Source of the DNA: CAYGZA01 sp964354135
GTDB taxonomy: Bacteria > Planctomycetota > Planctomycetia > Pirellulales > Thermoguttaceae
NCBI GenBank assembly: GCA_964354135.1
Contig: CAYGZA010000080.1
Span: 1 to 20,506 of the forward strand
DNA length: 20,506 bases
Direction: 5' to 3'
Part shown: positions 1 to 6,828 of the stretch, in pieces
How positions within the stretch are numbered: the stretch's first letter is position 1
How the letters are laid out: the number at the start of each line of letters is the position of its first letter
Notes under the pieces: model-generated
What the model was told of the DNA's origin: nothing
The model's input: the letters and a program-made list of their open reading frames with translations, nothing else
Databases searched by the model: none
Made by a program: the position numbers and the translations under genes

Positions 1-251
1 TAACGGCCACTTCTTCCAAAACGCGAAACTCTTGAACTGAAAACGGCACTAGCATGACACCCCGCAAACTCGGATGGCGTGAGGCGCGGCATAAAGCTGA
101 GCGCACGCCCCGGCAGCCGAGGGGCTACTTCTCCGGGCGGGTGGCACGCCCTGAGGCTTTGCGAAGGGCGTGGTTGGCCAGTCGCCGCACCAAAGCCTGT
201 GGCCGGGATGATGAGCACGCACATCGCCAACATGAGAGTTCTGCCAATCAC
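1..251 (-). CDS. partial unidentified protein with signal peptide
   Basis: A minus-strand frame opens at a GTG (251-249) preceded by a strong GGAGGAG ribosome site about six bases upstream, and stays open to the window edge (83 codons). The first residues (MIGRTLMLAMCVLIIPATGFGA) read as a signal peptide: one arginine, a hydrophobic core, then small residues. The rest, rich in Arg, Pro and Ser, matches no family I recognise and may be repeat DNA read through, so the original gene could have been cut by an insertion just after its signal peptide. Seen: start, ribosome site, hydrophobic segment. Inferred: export and possible truncation. Partial at its 3' end. Confidence 0.35.
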   Translation of the reverse strand, partial: MIGRTLMLAMCVLIIPATGFGAATGQPRPSQSLRACHPPGEVAPRLPGRALSFMPRLTPSEFAGCHASAVFSSRVSRFGRSGR

Positions 252-363
252 GTTATCTCCTCCAAGTGCCGTTTTCCGGAAATCGTGCCGAGTGCAGTAT
301 AGCAAGTCGCATGGCCCGCCGGTACGGTTCCCACGTCGCTCATCCGATGATCCCGAAGACGCG

Positions 364-404
364 AAAACGGGTCAAGACGATTGTGCCCATTGCGTCCTGG
401 CCCG
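364..404 (-). terminator. probable terminator / REP-like hairpin downstream of the ATPase-TOPRIM pair
   Basis: Positions 368-379 pair with 393-404 over 12 positions (one G-U, one A-C mismatch) around a 13-base loop. On the minus strand the stem is followed by TTTT (367-364). It lies 54 bases after the stop of the DUF4276-like gene, a fitting place for a factor-independent terminator. The same sequence, flanks included, recurs in diverged form at 2337-2381, so it is also a member of a dispersed repeat family. Confidence 0.5.
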
Positions 405-457
405 GTCTTCCACCTTTTCCTCGGCCATGCCTAGCCCTCGTCGTTCTCAAGCGGCAG

Positions 458-1174
458 CTACAAAACGGCCTCGAGTCGCTCCTTGAACGCTCTGAAGCTT
501 GGCATGTCAATTCTGAGGTGGTCGATCCTGCCGTTTCTTGCCATGTCGCACAACTCGTCCCTCGTTGGCCGATGGCCGAGCAGTCCGTCCACCTCGCCTT
601 TCAACGAATGAGGCGAATTGCTGCTGCCCGACCGGTCCTCCAGCGCCGCACAGCCCAGGTATGGGTTCTCTTGCAACGCACACAACAGCCATGCCTCGGA
701 AGTTGGCTTCGGAATCATCGGAACGCCCCTTGTGAATCCTTCTTGCTGGAACCCATCCAGCATCGACTGTCGCTTCTCCGGCCAAGGTCCACGACCTGCC
801 GTTGCCGTGTCCGAGTCTCGAAACAGCACCGCCACGACATCATCCTTCAACTCACCTTCCCTGTCTCTGGCGATCCTGGCCAGAGCCCGCGCATTGTTGA
901 AGAAGTACCGGGTTTCCTTCGCCCGCTTCTTACCGGGCAGGCGGATCGCCTTCCTGGCTGCCTTCAATTCGGACGCCCGATCTACGAGTGTGCCCCGCGA
1001 CACAAAACCATAGTGTCCTGTTTCCAGCAACGAGTAATGGTGCCGGGACTCAACAATCTGATCCACGATGAGGGTCATCGGACCATAATGGTAATCGTTC
1101 CCCTCACAGGTTGCGGCCCCATCCGCACACATCCCCAGGTCGGTCGGACCTTCGCCGCTGAAAAGGAAGTACAT
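458..1174 (-). CDS. DUF4276-like / TOPRIM-like partner protein of the AAA ATPase
   Basis: A 238-residue protein. The ATG at 1174 is preferred over the upstream in-frame start at 1237 because GGAGGGG lies about seven bases before it and because it begins one base after the ATPase stop (TGA-G-ATG), so the two are translationally coupled. Near the N-terminus is FSGEGPTD (Glu8), typical of the TOPRIM-like fold. RDSDT (Asp120, Asp122) and PKPTSEAWLL (Glu160) supply the other acidic positions that would bind metal. Family knowledge: small TOPRIM or DUF4276 proteins encoded beside AAA_15/AAA_21 ATPases (as in PARIS, AbiL/Rlo and OLD-like systems) act as nuclease effectors or toxins in phage defence. 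Role inferred: effector nuclease kept in check by the ATPase. The exact family is from motif reading only. Confidence 0.75.
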   Translation of the reverse strand: MYFLFSGEGPTDLGMCADGAATCEGNDYHYGPMTLIVDQIVESRHHYSLLETGHYGFVSRGTLVDRASELKAARKAIRLPGKKRAKETRYFFNNARALARIARDREGELKDDVVAVLFRDSDTATAGRGPWPEKRQSMLDGFQQEGFTRGVPMIPKPTSEAWLLCALQENPYLGCAALEDRSGSSNSPHSLKGEVDGLLGHRPTRDELCDMARNGRIDHLRIDMPSFRAFKERLEAVL

Positions 1175-1175
1175 C

Positions 1176-2315
1176 TCACTGCCCCTCCGCAACTGCCTCA
1201 ATCTCATCGTGCAGGGCGGTGAGGTCCGTATCGGCAAACGCCTCTCCAGGACCCATGACGGTCAGCTTCTCGGCAATGGAGGGAATGTCGAAAAACCGGA
1301 TCGCTTGGGTGCGGCCTTCGCGTGTCTTGTACAAGTAGACGACACCTTCTCTGGCGACCTTATCGTCCAGGTAGTTCAGAATCGTTGGGCTGTGCGTCGT
1401 CACCAACACCTGCTGGCGAGCCGAAACCAAGGCGTCGAGAACAAACTCCACGAGTTCCGGGTTGATTCCGTTCTCGATCTCATCGAAGAGCAGAAAGCGA
1501 TGCTCGGTCTGCGTTTCCGCCAGAATTGCGATCAGGCGAAGCATCCCGTCCGCCACGTGGTGAGCGTCGGTAACCAGCTTTCTGTCCTCGAATTCTTCCG
1601 CAATCTCCAACGTCTTCCAACCACGCCGGAGGGATTTCGTTTCCACCTCCCTAAGTTGCTTGTACGCTTTTCTCACATGAGCAGCCAGTGCTTGGCGTTC
1701 CATCGCTCCGAGGTTGTGCAAAAACGCCGACAGCCCTCGACCGCCCAACCCAAGTGATTCGACGGGCGTTCGTGTTCGCTGACGGAGAAGCTCGGGTGAC
1801 AAAACATCGAGCGATTGGACGTTCTGACAGAACCTCTTGAAGTCCAGGAGCCTGGGCGGGAGATTCTGTTCTCGAAGCTGCGACAGTATGGAGCCTTCGT
1901 ACGTAAAGGCGATTTCCTGTTCGGCTGCCATCCCTGGACGGACAGCCACCTTTCCGCCACGAACGTCGAGGATGGCATCGCCAATCACAATCCGTTCCTG
2001 GGTGCAATGGAGCTGAACTGGATCAAAGCTCACTTCCCAGGTCGCCTCTCCGCCAGAATCGTCCATCAGATTAACGGAGAAGTCGATGTTCGTCTTATTG
2101 CCGAAGTGCGACTTGATGTCTTTGGCGTCCCAACTGCGCGTGCGCAGCCAACCCTTGATGTCGCCGCGAACCTGCTGGGCGAGGAAGTCGATGAATTGAA
2201 GCACGGTTGACTTGCCCGCACCGTTCAGGCCGATCAGGCAAGTGAACTTCGCCAGATTGAGCTTGAAATCGACCAACGATTTGAAGTTATTAGCCCTTAT
2301 GGTCTTAATCTGCAT
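1176..2315 (-). CDS. SMC/RecF-like AAA ATPase (AAA_15/AAA_21), probable defence ATPase
   Basis: A 379-residue cytoplasmic ATPase. Start chosen at the ATG at 2315: AAGGAG sits nine bases upstream and the protein then begins MQIKTIRANNFKSL, the usual first strand of this family; the open frame extends 42 codons further without family character. Walker A is GLNGAGKST (29-37). The signature-like helix is around 252-265, Walker B with catalytic glutamate is LLFDEIENG (275-283), and the switch histidine is in VTTHSP (His308). The middle part (about 60-250) is the variable coiled or lid region. No nuclease domain is fused here; it is the next gene. Family knowledge: such ATPases sense phage products or DNA ends and license a partner nuclease. 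The function in this strain is inferred. Confidence 0.9.
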   Translation of the reverse strand: MQIKTIRANNFKSLVDFKLNLAKFTCLIGLNGAGKSTVLQFIDFLAQQVRGDIKGWLRTRSWDAKDIKSHFGNKTNIDFSVNLMDDSGGEATWEVSFDPVQLHCTQERIVIGDAILDVRGGKVAVRPGMAAEQEIAFTYEGSILSQLREQNLPPRLLDFKRFCQNVQSLDVLSPELLRQRTRTPVESLGLGGRGLSAFLHNLGAMERQALAAHVRKAYKQLREVETKSLRRGWKTLEIAEEFEDRKLVTDAHHVADGMLRLIAILAETQTEHRFLLFDEIENGINPELVEFVLDALVSARQQVLVTTHSPTILNYLDDKVAREGVVYLYKTREGRTQAIRFFDIPSIAEKLTVMGPGEAFADTDLTALHDEIEAVAEGQ

Positions 2316-2336
2316 GGTCACGCACTCCTTCGAGGC

Positions 2337-2381
2337 GCGAAAACGGGCCAGAACGACTACGCCCATCAGTCGTGACCCGTT
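2337..2381. repeat. REP-like hairpin upstream of the ATPase gene, related to 361-404
   Basis: Begins with gcgaaaacggg exactly as at 361-371. The arms CGGG..CA..CGAC (2344-2357) and GTCG.TG.CCCG (2369-2379) fold with one mismatch and a three-base bulge; the loop contains GCCCAT, as does the loop of the 361-404 copy. It sits just 5' of the ATPase ribosome site. With the other copy it brackets the two-gene cassette in direct orientation. Confidence 0.55.
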
Positions 2382-2577
2382 CTCCCTTGTTCTTCCCGTC
2401 CGAACGGGACCCACTCCAGGCAAAGCGAGGGGGCTCTCCACCTTCTCGACAAACGCCTATTCTGACGCCGCGATTCGCAAGAGTCAATGTCCTGGCGTCG
2501 CCTGGAAATCCAGCCAGGAGGCTTGTCAGGACGGCAAAGCGGAGTCAGAATGGCCGGCGAATCGGCACGCTCACGAG

Positions 2578-2586
2578 AAAGGAGGT
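2578..2586 (+). promoter_or_regulatory. ribosome binding site fixing the start at 2594
   Basis: AAAGGAGGT, a near-perfect anti-16S match, ends seven bases before the ATG at 2594. It decides between this start and in-frame upstream ATGs beginning at 2372. Confidence 0.75.
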
Positions 2587-2593
2587 CGCTCCG

Positions 2594-3766
2594 ATGGGAA
2601 GTGGAATCATTCGTGTCGTCGCGGGGACGGGGATTCCCTGGTCTATCATTGCCCTGGCCGGTATGTGGCTTGCGCCGCAAGGTTCGGCCACGGCCGGAGA
2701 GGGACCGCGCACTGGGGAAGGGGACAGTCCCGTCCTCGCTGCGCGAAAACTGGGACAGTCCCCGGGCATTGCCGCACGCTATCCCGGCGATCGCGGCATC
2801 GCAAAAGACCCCGCGGTGATCTTCGCGGACGACTTCGAGTCGTGGACCGCACATGGGACCCAGCCGCCGCCGGGAGCGGGATGGAGCGTGCGAAAAAACA
2901 ATATCAGCCGCACCCACGGGGTGCCGGGGAAAGTCACCACGCCAGCTCGGCGGGGTCAGGAGACCCGCGCCGAACAAAGCCCCGGCCCGGGCGCGGGCGT
3001 GCTGGAAATCGCCTGCTGGACCGAAGGGACCGGATCCCAGGTCGGCGGACTCTCGCGCAAGCTGGGCAACTACAACCACGCCAACGAGCGCCTCGGCGAC
3101 GGTTACGATGAGATTTACGTGCGCTACTACTTGAAGTTCGACGAGGACTACCGCGGCGTCCAAAACCACGGGGCGAACCTCGGCGGACGCGACGTGACCC
3201 GGCCCGACGCCGCCTGGGTCGGCATGGCCGCCGTCCGCGACGTGTCGTCGCGCGGCTACTTCTACTCCGGCTTGCAGCCCTACGGAAAACTCGGCAGCCG
3301 CGAGGTCGAGATGGGCTTCTACAGCTACCACCTCGACAAGAAGACCCAGTGGGGCGAGAACTACCCGATCCAGAAGCACGTGCCGATCCAGGTGGGCCAG
3401 TGGCACTGCGTCGAGCGGCATACGAAGCTGAACTCGGTCGGCACGGGCCCGGACCCGGCCAACGCCGACGGCGTGGAAGAGCTGTGGGTCGACGGGGAGC
3501 TTTCGATCCGCAAAGCGAACGTGCGGTTCCGCCGCGTGCCGCAGTTGCGGATTACGCTCTTCTCATTGGAGACCTATTATCACGGCCTTCCGAAGGAGTT
3601 CGACGCGGCCCACCCGATCAAGGTCTACTTCGACAACCTGGTGATGGCCCGCCAATACGTCGGACCGGGCGATCTGGAAGCGGATGCGACGCCGAGCCAC
3701 GCCGGCCATCCGTTGCCTCACAAGACGACCACAACCGACCAATCCCCCGCTGGACTTCGCGACTAG
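2594..3766 (+). CDS. secreted concanavalin-fold (polysaccharide-lyase-like) protein
   Basis: A 390-residue protein starting at the ATG set by AAAGGAGGT. Residues 1-34 form a signal peptide with a hydrophobic core (WSIIALAGMWLA) ending at SATA. Residues 37-57 are encoded by a palindromic repeat (2720-2763) and look like a tolerated insertion. The mature part opens with VIFADDFESW (76-84), the first strand of many lectin-like jelly rolls, followed by EIYVRYYLKFDEDY, a W-rich core, VEELWVDGE and VYFDNLVMARQYVGP at the end. That order fits the ConA-like/polysaccharide lyase 14-like fold of secreted planctomycete proteins. Catalytic residues cannot be assigned. Its TAG stop shares CTAG with the stop of the converging gene. 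Substrate unknown; polysaccharide binding or cleavage is inferred. Confidence 0.75.
   Translation: MGSGIIRVVAGTGIPWSIIALAGMWLAPQGSATAGEGPRTGEGDSPVLAARKLGQSPGIAARYPGDRGIAKDPAVIFADDFESWTAHGTQPPPGAGWSVRKNNISRTHGVPGKVTTPARRGQETRAEQSPGPGAGVLEIACWTEGTGSQVGGLSRKLGNYNHANERLGDGYDEIYVRYYLKFDEDYRGVQNHGANLGGRDVTRPDAAWVGMAAVRDVSSRGYFYSGLQPYGKLGSREVEMGFYSYHLDKKTQWGENYPIQKHVPIQVGQWHCVERHTKLNSVGTGPDPANADGVEELWVDGELSIRKANVRFRRVPQLRITLFSLETYYHGLPKEFDAAHPIKVYFDNLVMARQYVGPGDLEADATPSHAGHPLPHKTTTTDQSPAGLRD
2720..2763. repeat. GGGACAGTCCC double palindrome inside a coding region
   Basis: GGGACAGTCCC occurs twice (2721-2731 and 2752-2762), separated by 20 bases that include gcgcgaaaac, the leader shared by the other repeats here (361, 2337, 13820). 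It adds a Gly/Pro/Arg-rich stretch after the signal peptide of the secreted protein without breaking the frame. Confidence 0.6.
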
Positions 3767-5118
3767 ATCGAACTCAACTTATCCCTGTTCTCGTAGACCT
3801 TCAGCATCGCGTCGGCGATGTCGTCCATGTCCTTCTTAGTTCCGAGCAGGGGGCCGGAGGCCCAAACCATGACGAGCTCCTGGCAAACCTTGTCGCAGTT
3901 CGGGCAGGCGTTCTGCTGGCGGTATTGATCGAGCCGCTTCTTGGAGTACATCTTCTGGTAGACCTTGGAACTCAAGACGTGCTCCACCCACGGCTCCCGA
4001 TGTAATCCTTGGGCTATGTACGGGCTGAGACTCACTCCTTCGGCGGCGACCGCCTTGAGGAACTTGTCGCGATCGGCATGGTTGAAGTGCTCCTTGTGAT
4101 AGGTCATCGCGTAGATGTAGAAGGAGCCGCTGGCGGTCCCTTCGCACAGTTTCTGCGGAGTGATCCCCGGAAAACCCTTGAGCCTGGCGGTGAGGTGGGC
4201 GGCGTTTTCATTGCGGCGCTTGAAGCGCTGGAGCACGCCGGGCCACTGGCCGAGCAGGACCGCCGCTTCGAACTCGTTCATCCGGTATTTCGGCCCGATC
4301 ACTTCGGTTTGCCCGCGGCGCGACGTGCCGTGGTTATGGACAGTATAACATTTGTCCATCAACGCCTCGTCGTTTCCTGTGATGGCCCCGCCCTCTCCGC
4401 AGGCGATGGTCTTGCTCGACTGAAAGCTGAAACACCCGACGTCTCCAATCGTTCCCAGCCTCTTCCCCTGGTACTCGGCCAGATGCGCTTGGGCGGCGTC
4501 TTCGATGACCTTCAGATCGTGCTTCTTGGCAATCTGCACGATCCGCTGCATGTTGCAGGGCTGCCCCATCATGTGTACCGGCATGATGGCCCGGGTGTTT
4601 TCCGTAATCCTTTTCGCCACGTCGTCCGGATCGAGCTGATACGACTCGCGGTCCAGATCGGCCATGACCGGCAGCGCCCTGGCGGACAAGATGGAGGCGA
4701 TGGTCCCGGGATCGGTGTAGGGCGAGGTGATGACTTCGTCTCCCGGGCCGATTCCGAGCGCCTCGACGCAGGTGTGCAGTGCCTGGGTCCCGGAGCCCGT
4801 GGCCACACAGAACTTCGCCCCGATCAGTTGGGCGAATTTCTTCTCGAACGTGGGGACCGTGCCGGACGGCGACTGAATCCTGCACCAGATTCCACTCCTG
4901 GTGGTTTTCACGACGGAGTTGAGGATGCTTTCATCCGAGTACGGCCAATCGGGCCAGGCCTTGTTCTTCCTGATAGGCTCGCCGCCGAGAATCGCCAGGC
5001 TGCCGGCGTTGGTGGTGACGTTTCCACGTGCGGGAATCGCCTTCGAGGCGGCGGCAGTCATCGACGCGGCTGTCGCAGCAGCGACAAATTGACGCCTTGT
5101 TAAGTTCGCCTTGTTCAT
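3763..5118 (-). CDS. Tat-exported DegT/DnrJ/EryC1/StrS-family aminotransferase
   Basis: A 451-residue PLP-dependent, fold-type I protein. The ATG at 5118 has AAGGAG eight bases upstream. Residues 1-32 carry a twin-arginine signal (NLTRRQFVAAA, then an Ala-rich core). The catalytic domain shows the family landmarks: GSGTQALH (108-115), which grips the cofactor phosphate; GDEVITSPYTDPGT (126-139); EDAAQAH (206-212), whose Asp207 pairs with the pyridine nitrogen; and FSFQSSKTIACGEGG, whose Lys236 should form the aldimine. YRMNEFEAAV is the usual dimer-contact helix. Family members transaminate keto-sugars for cell-surface glycans or antibiotics, normally in the cytoplasm; a Tat signal is unusual and implies export of a cofactor-loaded enzyme. 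Substrate unknown. Tail to tail with the ConA-like gene. Confidence 0.9.
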   Translation of the reverse strand: MNKANLTRRQFVAAATAASMTAAASKAIPARGNVTTNAGSLAILGGEPIRKNKAWPDWPYSDESILNSVVKTTRSGIWCRIQSPSGTVPTFEKKFAQLIGAKFCVATGSGTQALHTCVEALGIGPGDEVITSPYTDPGTIASILSARALPVMADLDRESYQLDPDDVAKRITENTRAIMPVHMMGQPCNMQRIVQIAKKHDLKVIEDAAQAHLAEYQGKRLGTIGDVGCFSFQSSKTIACGEGGAITGNDEALMDKCYTVHNHGTSRRGQTEVIGPKYRMNEFEAAVLLGQWPGVLQRFKRRNENAAHLTARLKGFPGITPQKLCEGTASGSFYIYAMTYHKEHFNHADRDKFLKAVAAEGVSLSPYIAQGLHREPWVEHVLSSKVYQKMYSKKRLDQYRQQNACPNCDKVCQELVMVWASGPLLGTKKDMDDIADAMLKVYENRDKLSSI

Positions 5119-5231
5119 CTCTCAGTCTCCTTAGCAACGCGATATTCGCCATTAGACGTGAGCCCGAGGCCGGTCCGGACTCACGACGCTGACCATCCTA
5201 CCAACGCGCCCCGGCCGCGGCGCGGTGCGCG

Positions 5232-5876
5232 TCATTTCAGCTTTTTTGCCAGCCGGGCGATCCGCTCGCCGAGGCGGCGGGCGCCGTCCAGCTCCTTGTC
5301 GCTGACGCCGAGGTCCAGCGGCCCGGTCATGGCCGCCGAGCCGGGCTCCCCCCAGATGTCGTTGTCTCGGGGGTCTTCGTAGAACGGGCCGGCAACGACC
5401 ATGCGGTTGCTCAGCATGTAGAGGAGGAGCGAGGTGACGACGTGCTCTTTACCCCCGACCTGGCCGCCGCCGGTGGCAAAGGCCCCGCCGACCTTGTCGG
5501 TGAAGTCGATGCCCCAGTGCCAGGCCCACTCGTCCATGACGGCCTTCATCTTGCCGGGGATGTTGGCGTAGTACGTGGGACACCCCAGGATGATCGCCCG
5601 CGCGGACTTGAGGTCCTCCTTGGTCACTTCATCGAACTTCTTCAGGACGGCCGCGGCGCCGGGCACCCGCTTGACGCCTTCGACGACCCCCTGGGCGAAC
5701 TTCTCGGTGTTGCCGGTCCGCGAGTGGTAGGCGACCAGCACGCGCACGCCTTGCGCTTCCGGGGAGCCGGCCGGTTGCGACTTGCCGTCGGGGTCCGCAA
5801 TTGCCCAGCCGGCCGCCAGGAACAACTGCAACAGGGCCAGGGACATTGACCACAACGGCAGGCGACTGGATTTCAT
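5232..5876 (-). CDS. secreted flavodoxin-like / NAD(P)H:quinone oxidoreductase-like protein
   Basis: A 214-residue protein. The ATG at 5876 has GGAG seven bases upstream; the in-frame ATG at 5894 lacks this. Residues 1-28 form a signal peptide (LPLWSMSLALLQLFLAAGWAIA). The flavodoxin fold follows: VLVAYHSRTGNTEKFA (46-61), the FMN phosphate loop; IILGCPTYYANIPGKMKAVMDEWA (95-118), like WrbA; and FATGGGQVGGKEHVVTSLL (133-151). These are the FMN-contact segments of the WrbA/flavodoxin_5 group. An exported flavodoxin is odd because FMN is made in the cytoplasm, so it may fold outside with scavenged flavin or bind none. Separate from the DegT gene by about 110 bases but co-directional, possibly one transcript. 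Redox role inferred. Confidence 0.85.
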   Translation of the reverse strand: MKSSRLPLWSMSLALLQLFLAAGWAIADPDGKSQPAGSPEAQGVRVLVAYHSRTGNTEKFAQGVVEGVKRVPGAAAVLKKFDEVTKEDLKSARAIILGCPTYYANIPGKMKAVMDEWAWHWGIDFTDKVGGAFATGGGQVGGKEHVVTSLLLYMLSNRMVVAGPFYEDPRDNDIWGEPGSAAMTGPLDLGVSDKELDGARRLGERIARLAKKLK

Positions 5877-5937
5877 TTCGTCTCTCCACGTCAAAAGGCT
5901 ACAACGGATCGCAGGCGGCCAGCTTGTTTCCGAGCAC

Positions 5938-5957
5938 GACAGGCAGGGATGCCTGTC
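5938..5957. repeat. small perfect palindrome GACAGGCA-ggga-TGCCTGTC
   Basis: Eight-base perfect arms (5938-5945 and 5950-5957) around a four-base loop, in the gap between two minus-strand genes. The core resembles other sequences in this window built on CAGGCA. Likely a REP-like element; it lacks a T tract on either side, so a terminator role is less likely. Confidence 0.55.
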
Positions 5958-5963
5958 CTACTA

Positions 5964-6518
5964 TCACGCGTGCCAGCTTCGCCAGTCGCGCACGCTTTCC
6001 GAGATCTTCCGGTACCGGCTGTCTCTTGCCAGCCATTTTTTGACTCTGACCGGGACCCTCTCCCCGTGCTTGTTCATGTAGACGACGTCGGCCAGGGCGT
6101 ACCGATCCAGGAGATTCAAGAGGATCCTTCCCAAACGGAGCCTATCCGCAGCGTCCAGGTCGGGCTTGTTGCCCGGATAAACCCGGCCGATGCAGAAATC
6201 CCTGCCGAAGGAGTTGACCATCTGGACCATCTCATCGTTGATGAACTCCTGCGGTCTGGCCGACCATCGCTTGCTTCGTGGGGCTCGCAATGCCTGGAGA
6301 GGAGGCTGGACGTGATACCTCTCCGCAAAACCGTTGAGGATTCGGATCACGTCCCTGTAGTCTTCCGCGTCGGAAGTCCTCCCGCTCTTTTCCAGACACG
6401 CCAGCGTCAGGGCGTAACTGGCCAGAAAGCCCTCAAAGTCCTCGTAGCGGAGGTCGGTGCCGGGCATCGGCCCGGTGTTGTACTTGGTCATTGCCGTCGG
6501 GCGGGACGAAGATCCCAT
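5964..6518 (-). CDS. hypothetical protein
   Basis: A 184-residue protein if it starts at the ATG at 6518; another ATG at 6491 is possible, and neither has a clear ribosome site. The sequence reads as real protein (balanced composition, amphipathic helices, FINDEMVQMVNSFGRDFCIG and LRLGRILLNLLDRYALADVVYMNKHGE). I recognise no domain. No signal peptide or membrane segment is visible. The frame stays open 90 codons upstream, but that part is Arg/Pro/Gly-rich and is probably non-coding. Same strand as the flavodoxin gene downstream, about 90 bases away with a palindrome between, so not clearly one operon. Confidence 0.55.
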   Translation of the reverse strand: MGSSSRPTAMTKYNTGPMPGTDLRYEDFEGFLASYALTLACLEKSGRTSDAEDYRDVIRILNGFAERYHVQPPLQALRAPRSKRWSARPQEFINDEMVQMVNSFGRDFCIGRVYPGNKPDLDAADRLRLGRILLNLLDRYALADVVYMNKHGERVPVRVKKWLARDSRYRKISESVRDWRSWHA

Positions 6519-6828
6519 GATAGTCAAGGTGCCGGCGGACGGACTGGTCAAGCTGCGGCCTTCCCCACGCGGCTCGCCTCTCAGACCATCAAGGTACCGG
6601 TGTTTTCCCCCGCAGGCAATGGGGGCTCCGTGTATCCCGGATGTGCCGACCCGATGGCATGGTCCGGCAAAGGCTCCCGGCGGGGCATGGAAGACTTGCC
6701 GGACCGGTGCCGGATGGCGACAATGGGCGGCGTTGTGCCCCGGGCCCGGGGCCACGGTCCGCAACCTGGCCAAGGAAGAAGTCCGCAATTTGCCGGCGTA
6801 CCTTCAAGACCTGAAATGAGGTTCCATC
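6519..6828. other. 310-base divergent gap with inverted repeat and a possible gene relic
   Basis: Lies between the start of the minus-strand hypothetical and the plus-strand oxidoreductase, so it should hold both promoters, but I see no convincing -35/-10 pair. It holds a perfect 10-base inverted repeat (6661-6670 with 6696-6705). On the plus strand a frame ending at the TGA at 6817-6819 closes with LAKEEVRNLPAYLQDLK, which resembles the last helix of c-type cytochrome domains (a short end fragment only, weak). Confidence 0.4.
6661..6705. repeat. perfect 10-base inverted repeat
   Basis: ggtccggcaa (6661-6670) and its exact reverse complement (6696-6705) flank 25 bases, about 125 bases upstream of the oxidoreductase start. 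Could be an operator-like site or a dispersed palindrome; there is no T run for a terminator. Confidence 0.45.

Noticed and set aside
266..1222. 318-codon plus-strand open frame across the TOPRIM-like gene
   Set aside because: Antisense to a gene with ribosome site, coupling and acidic motifs; Arg/Pro/Leu-rich shadow without domains.
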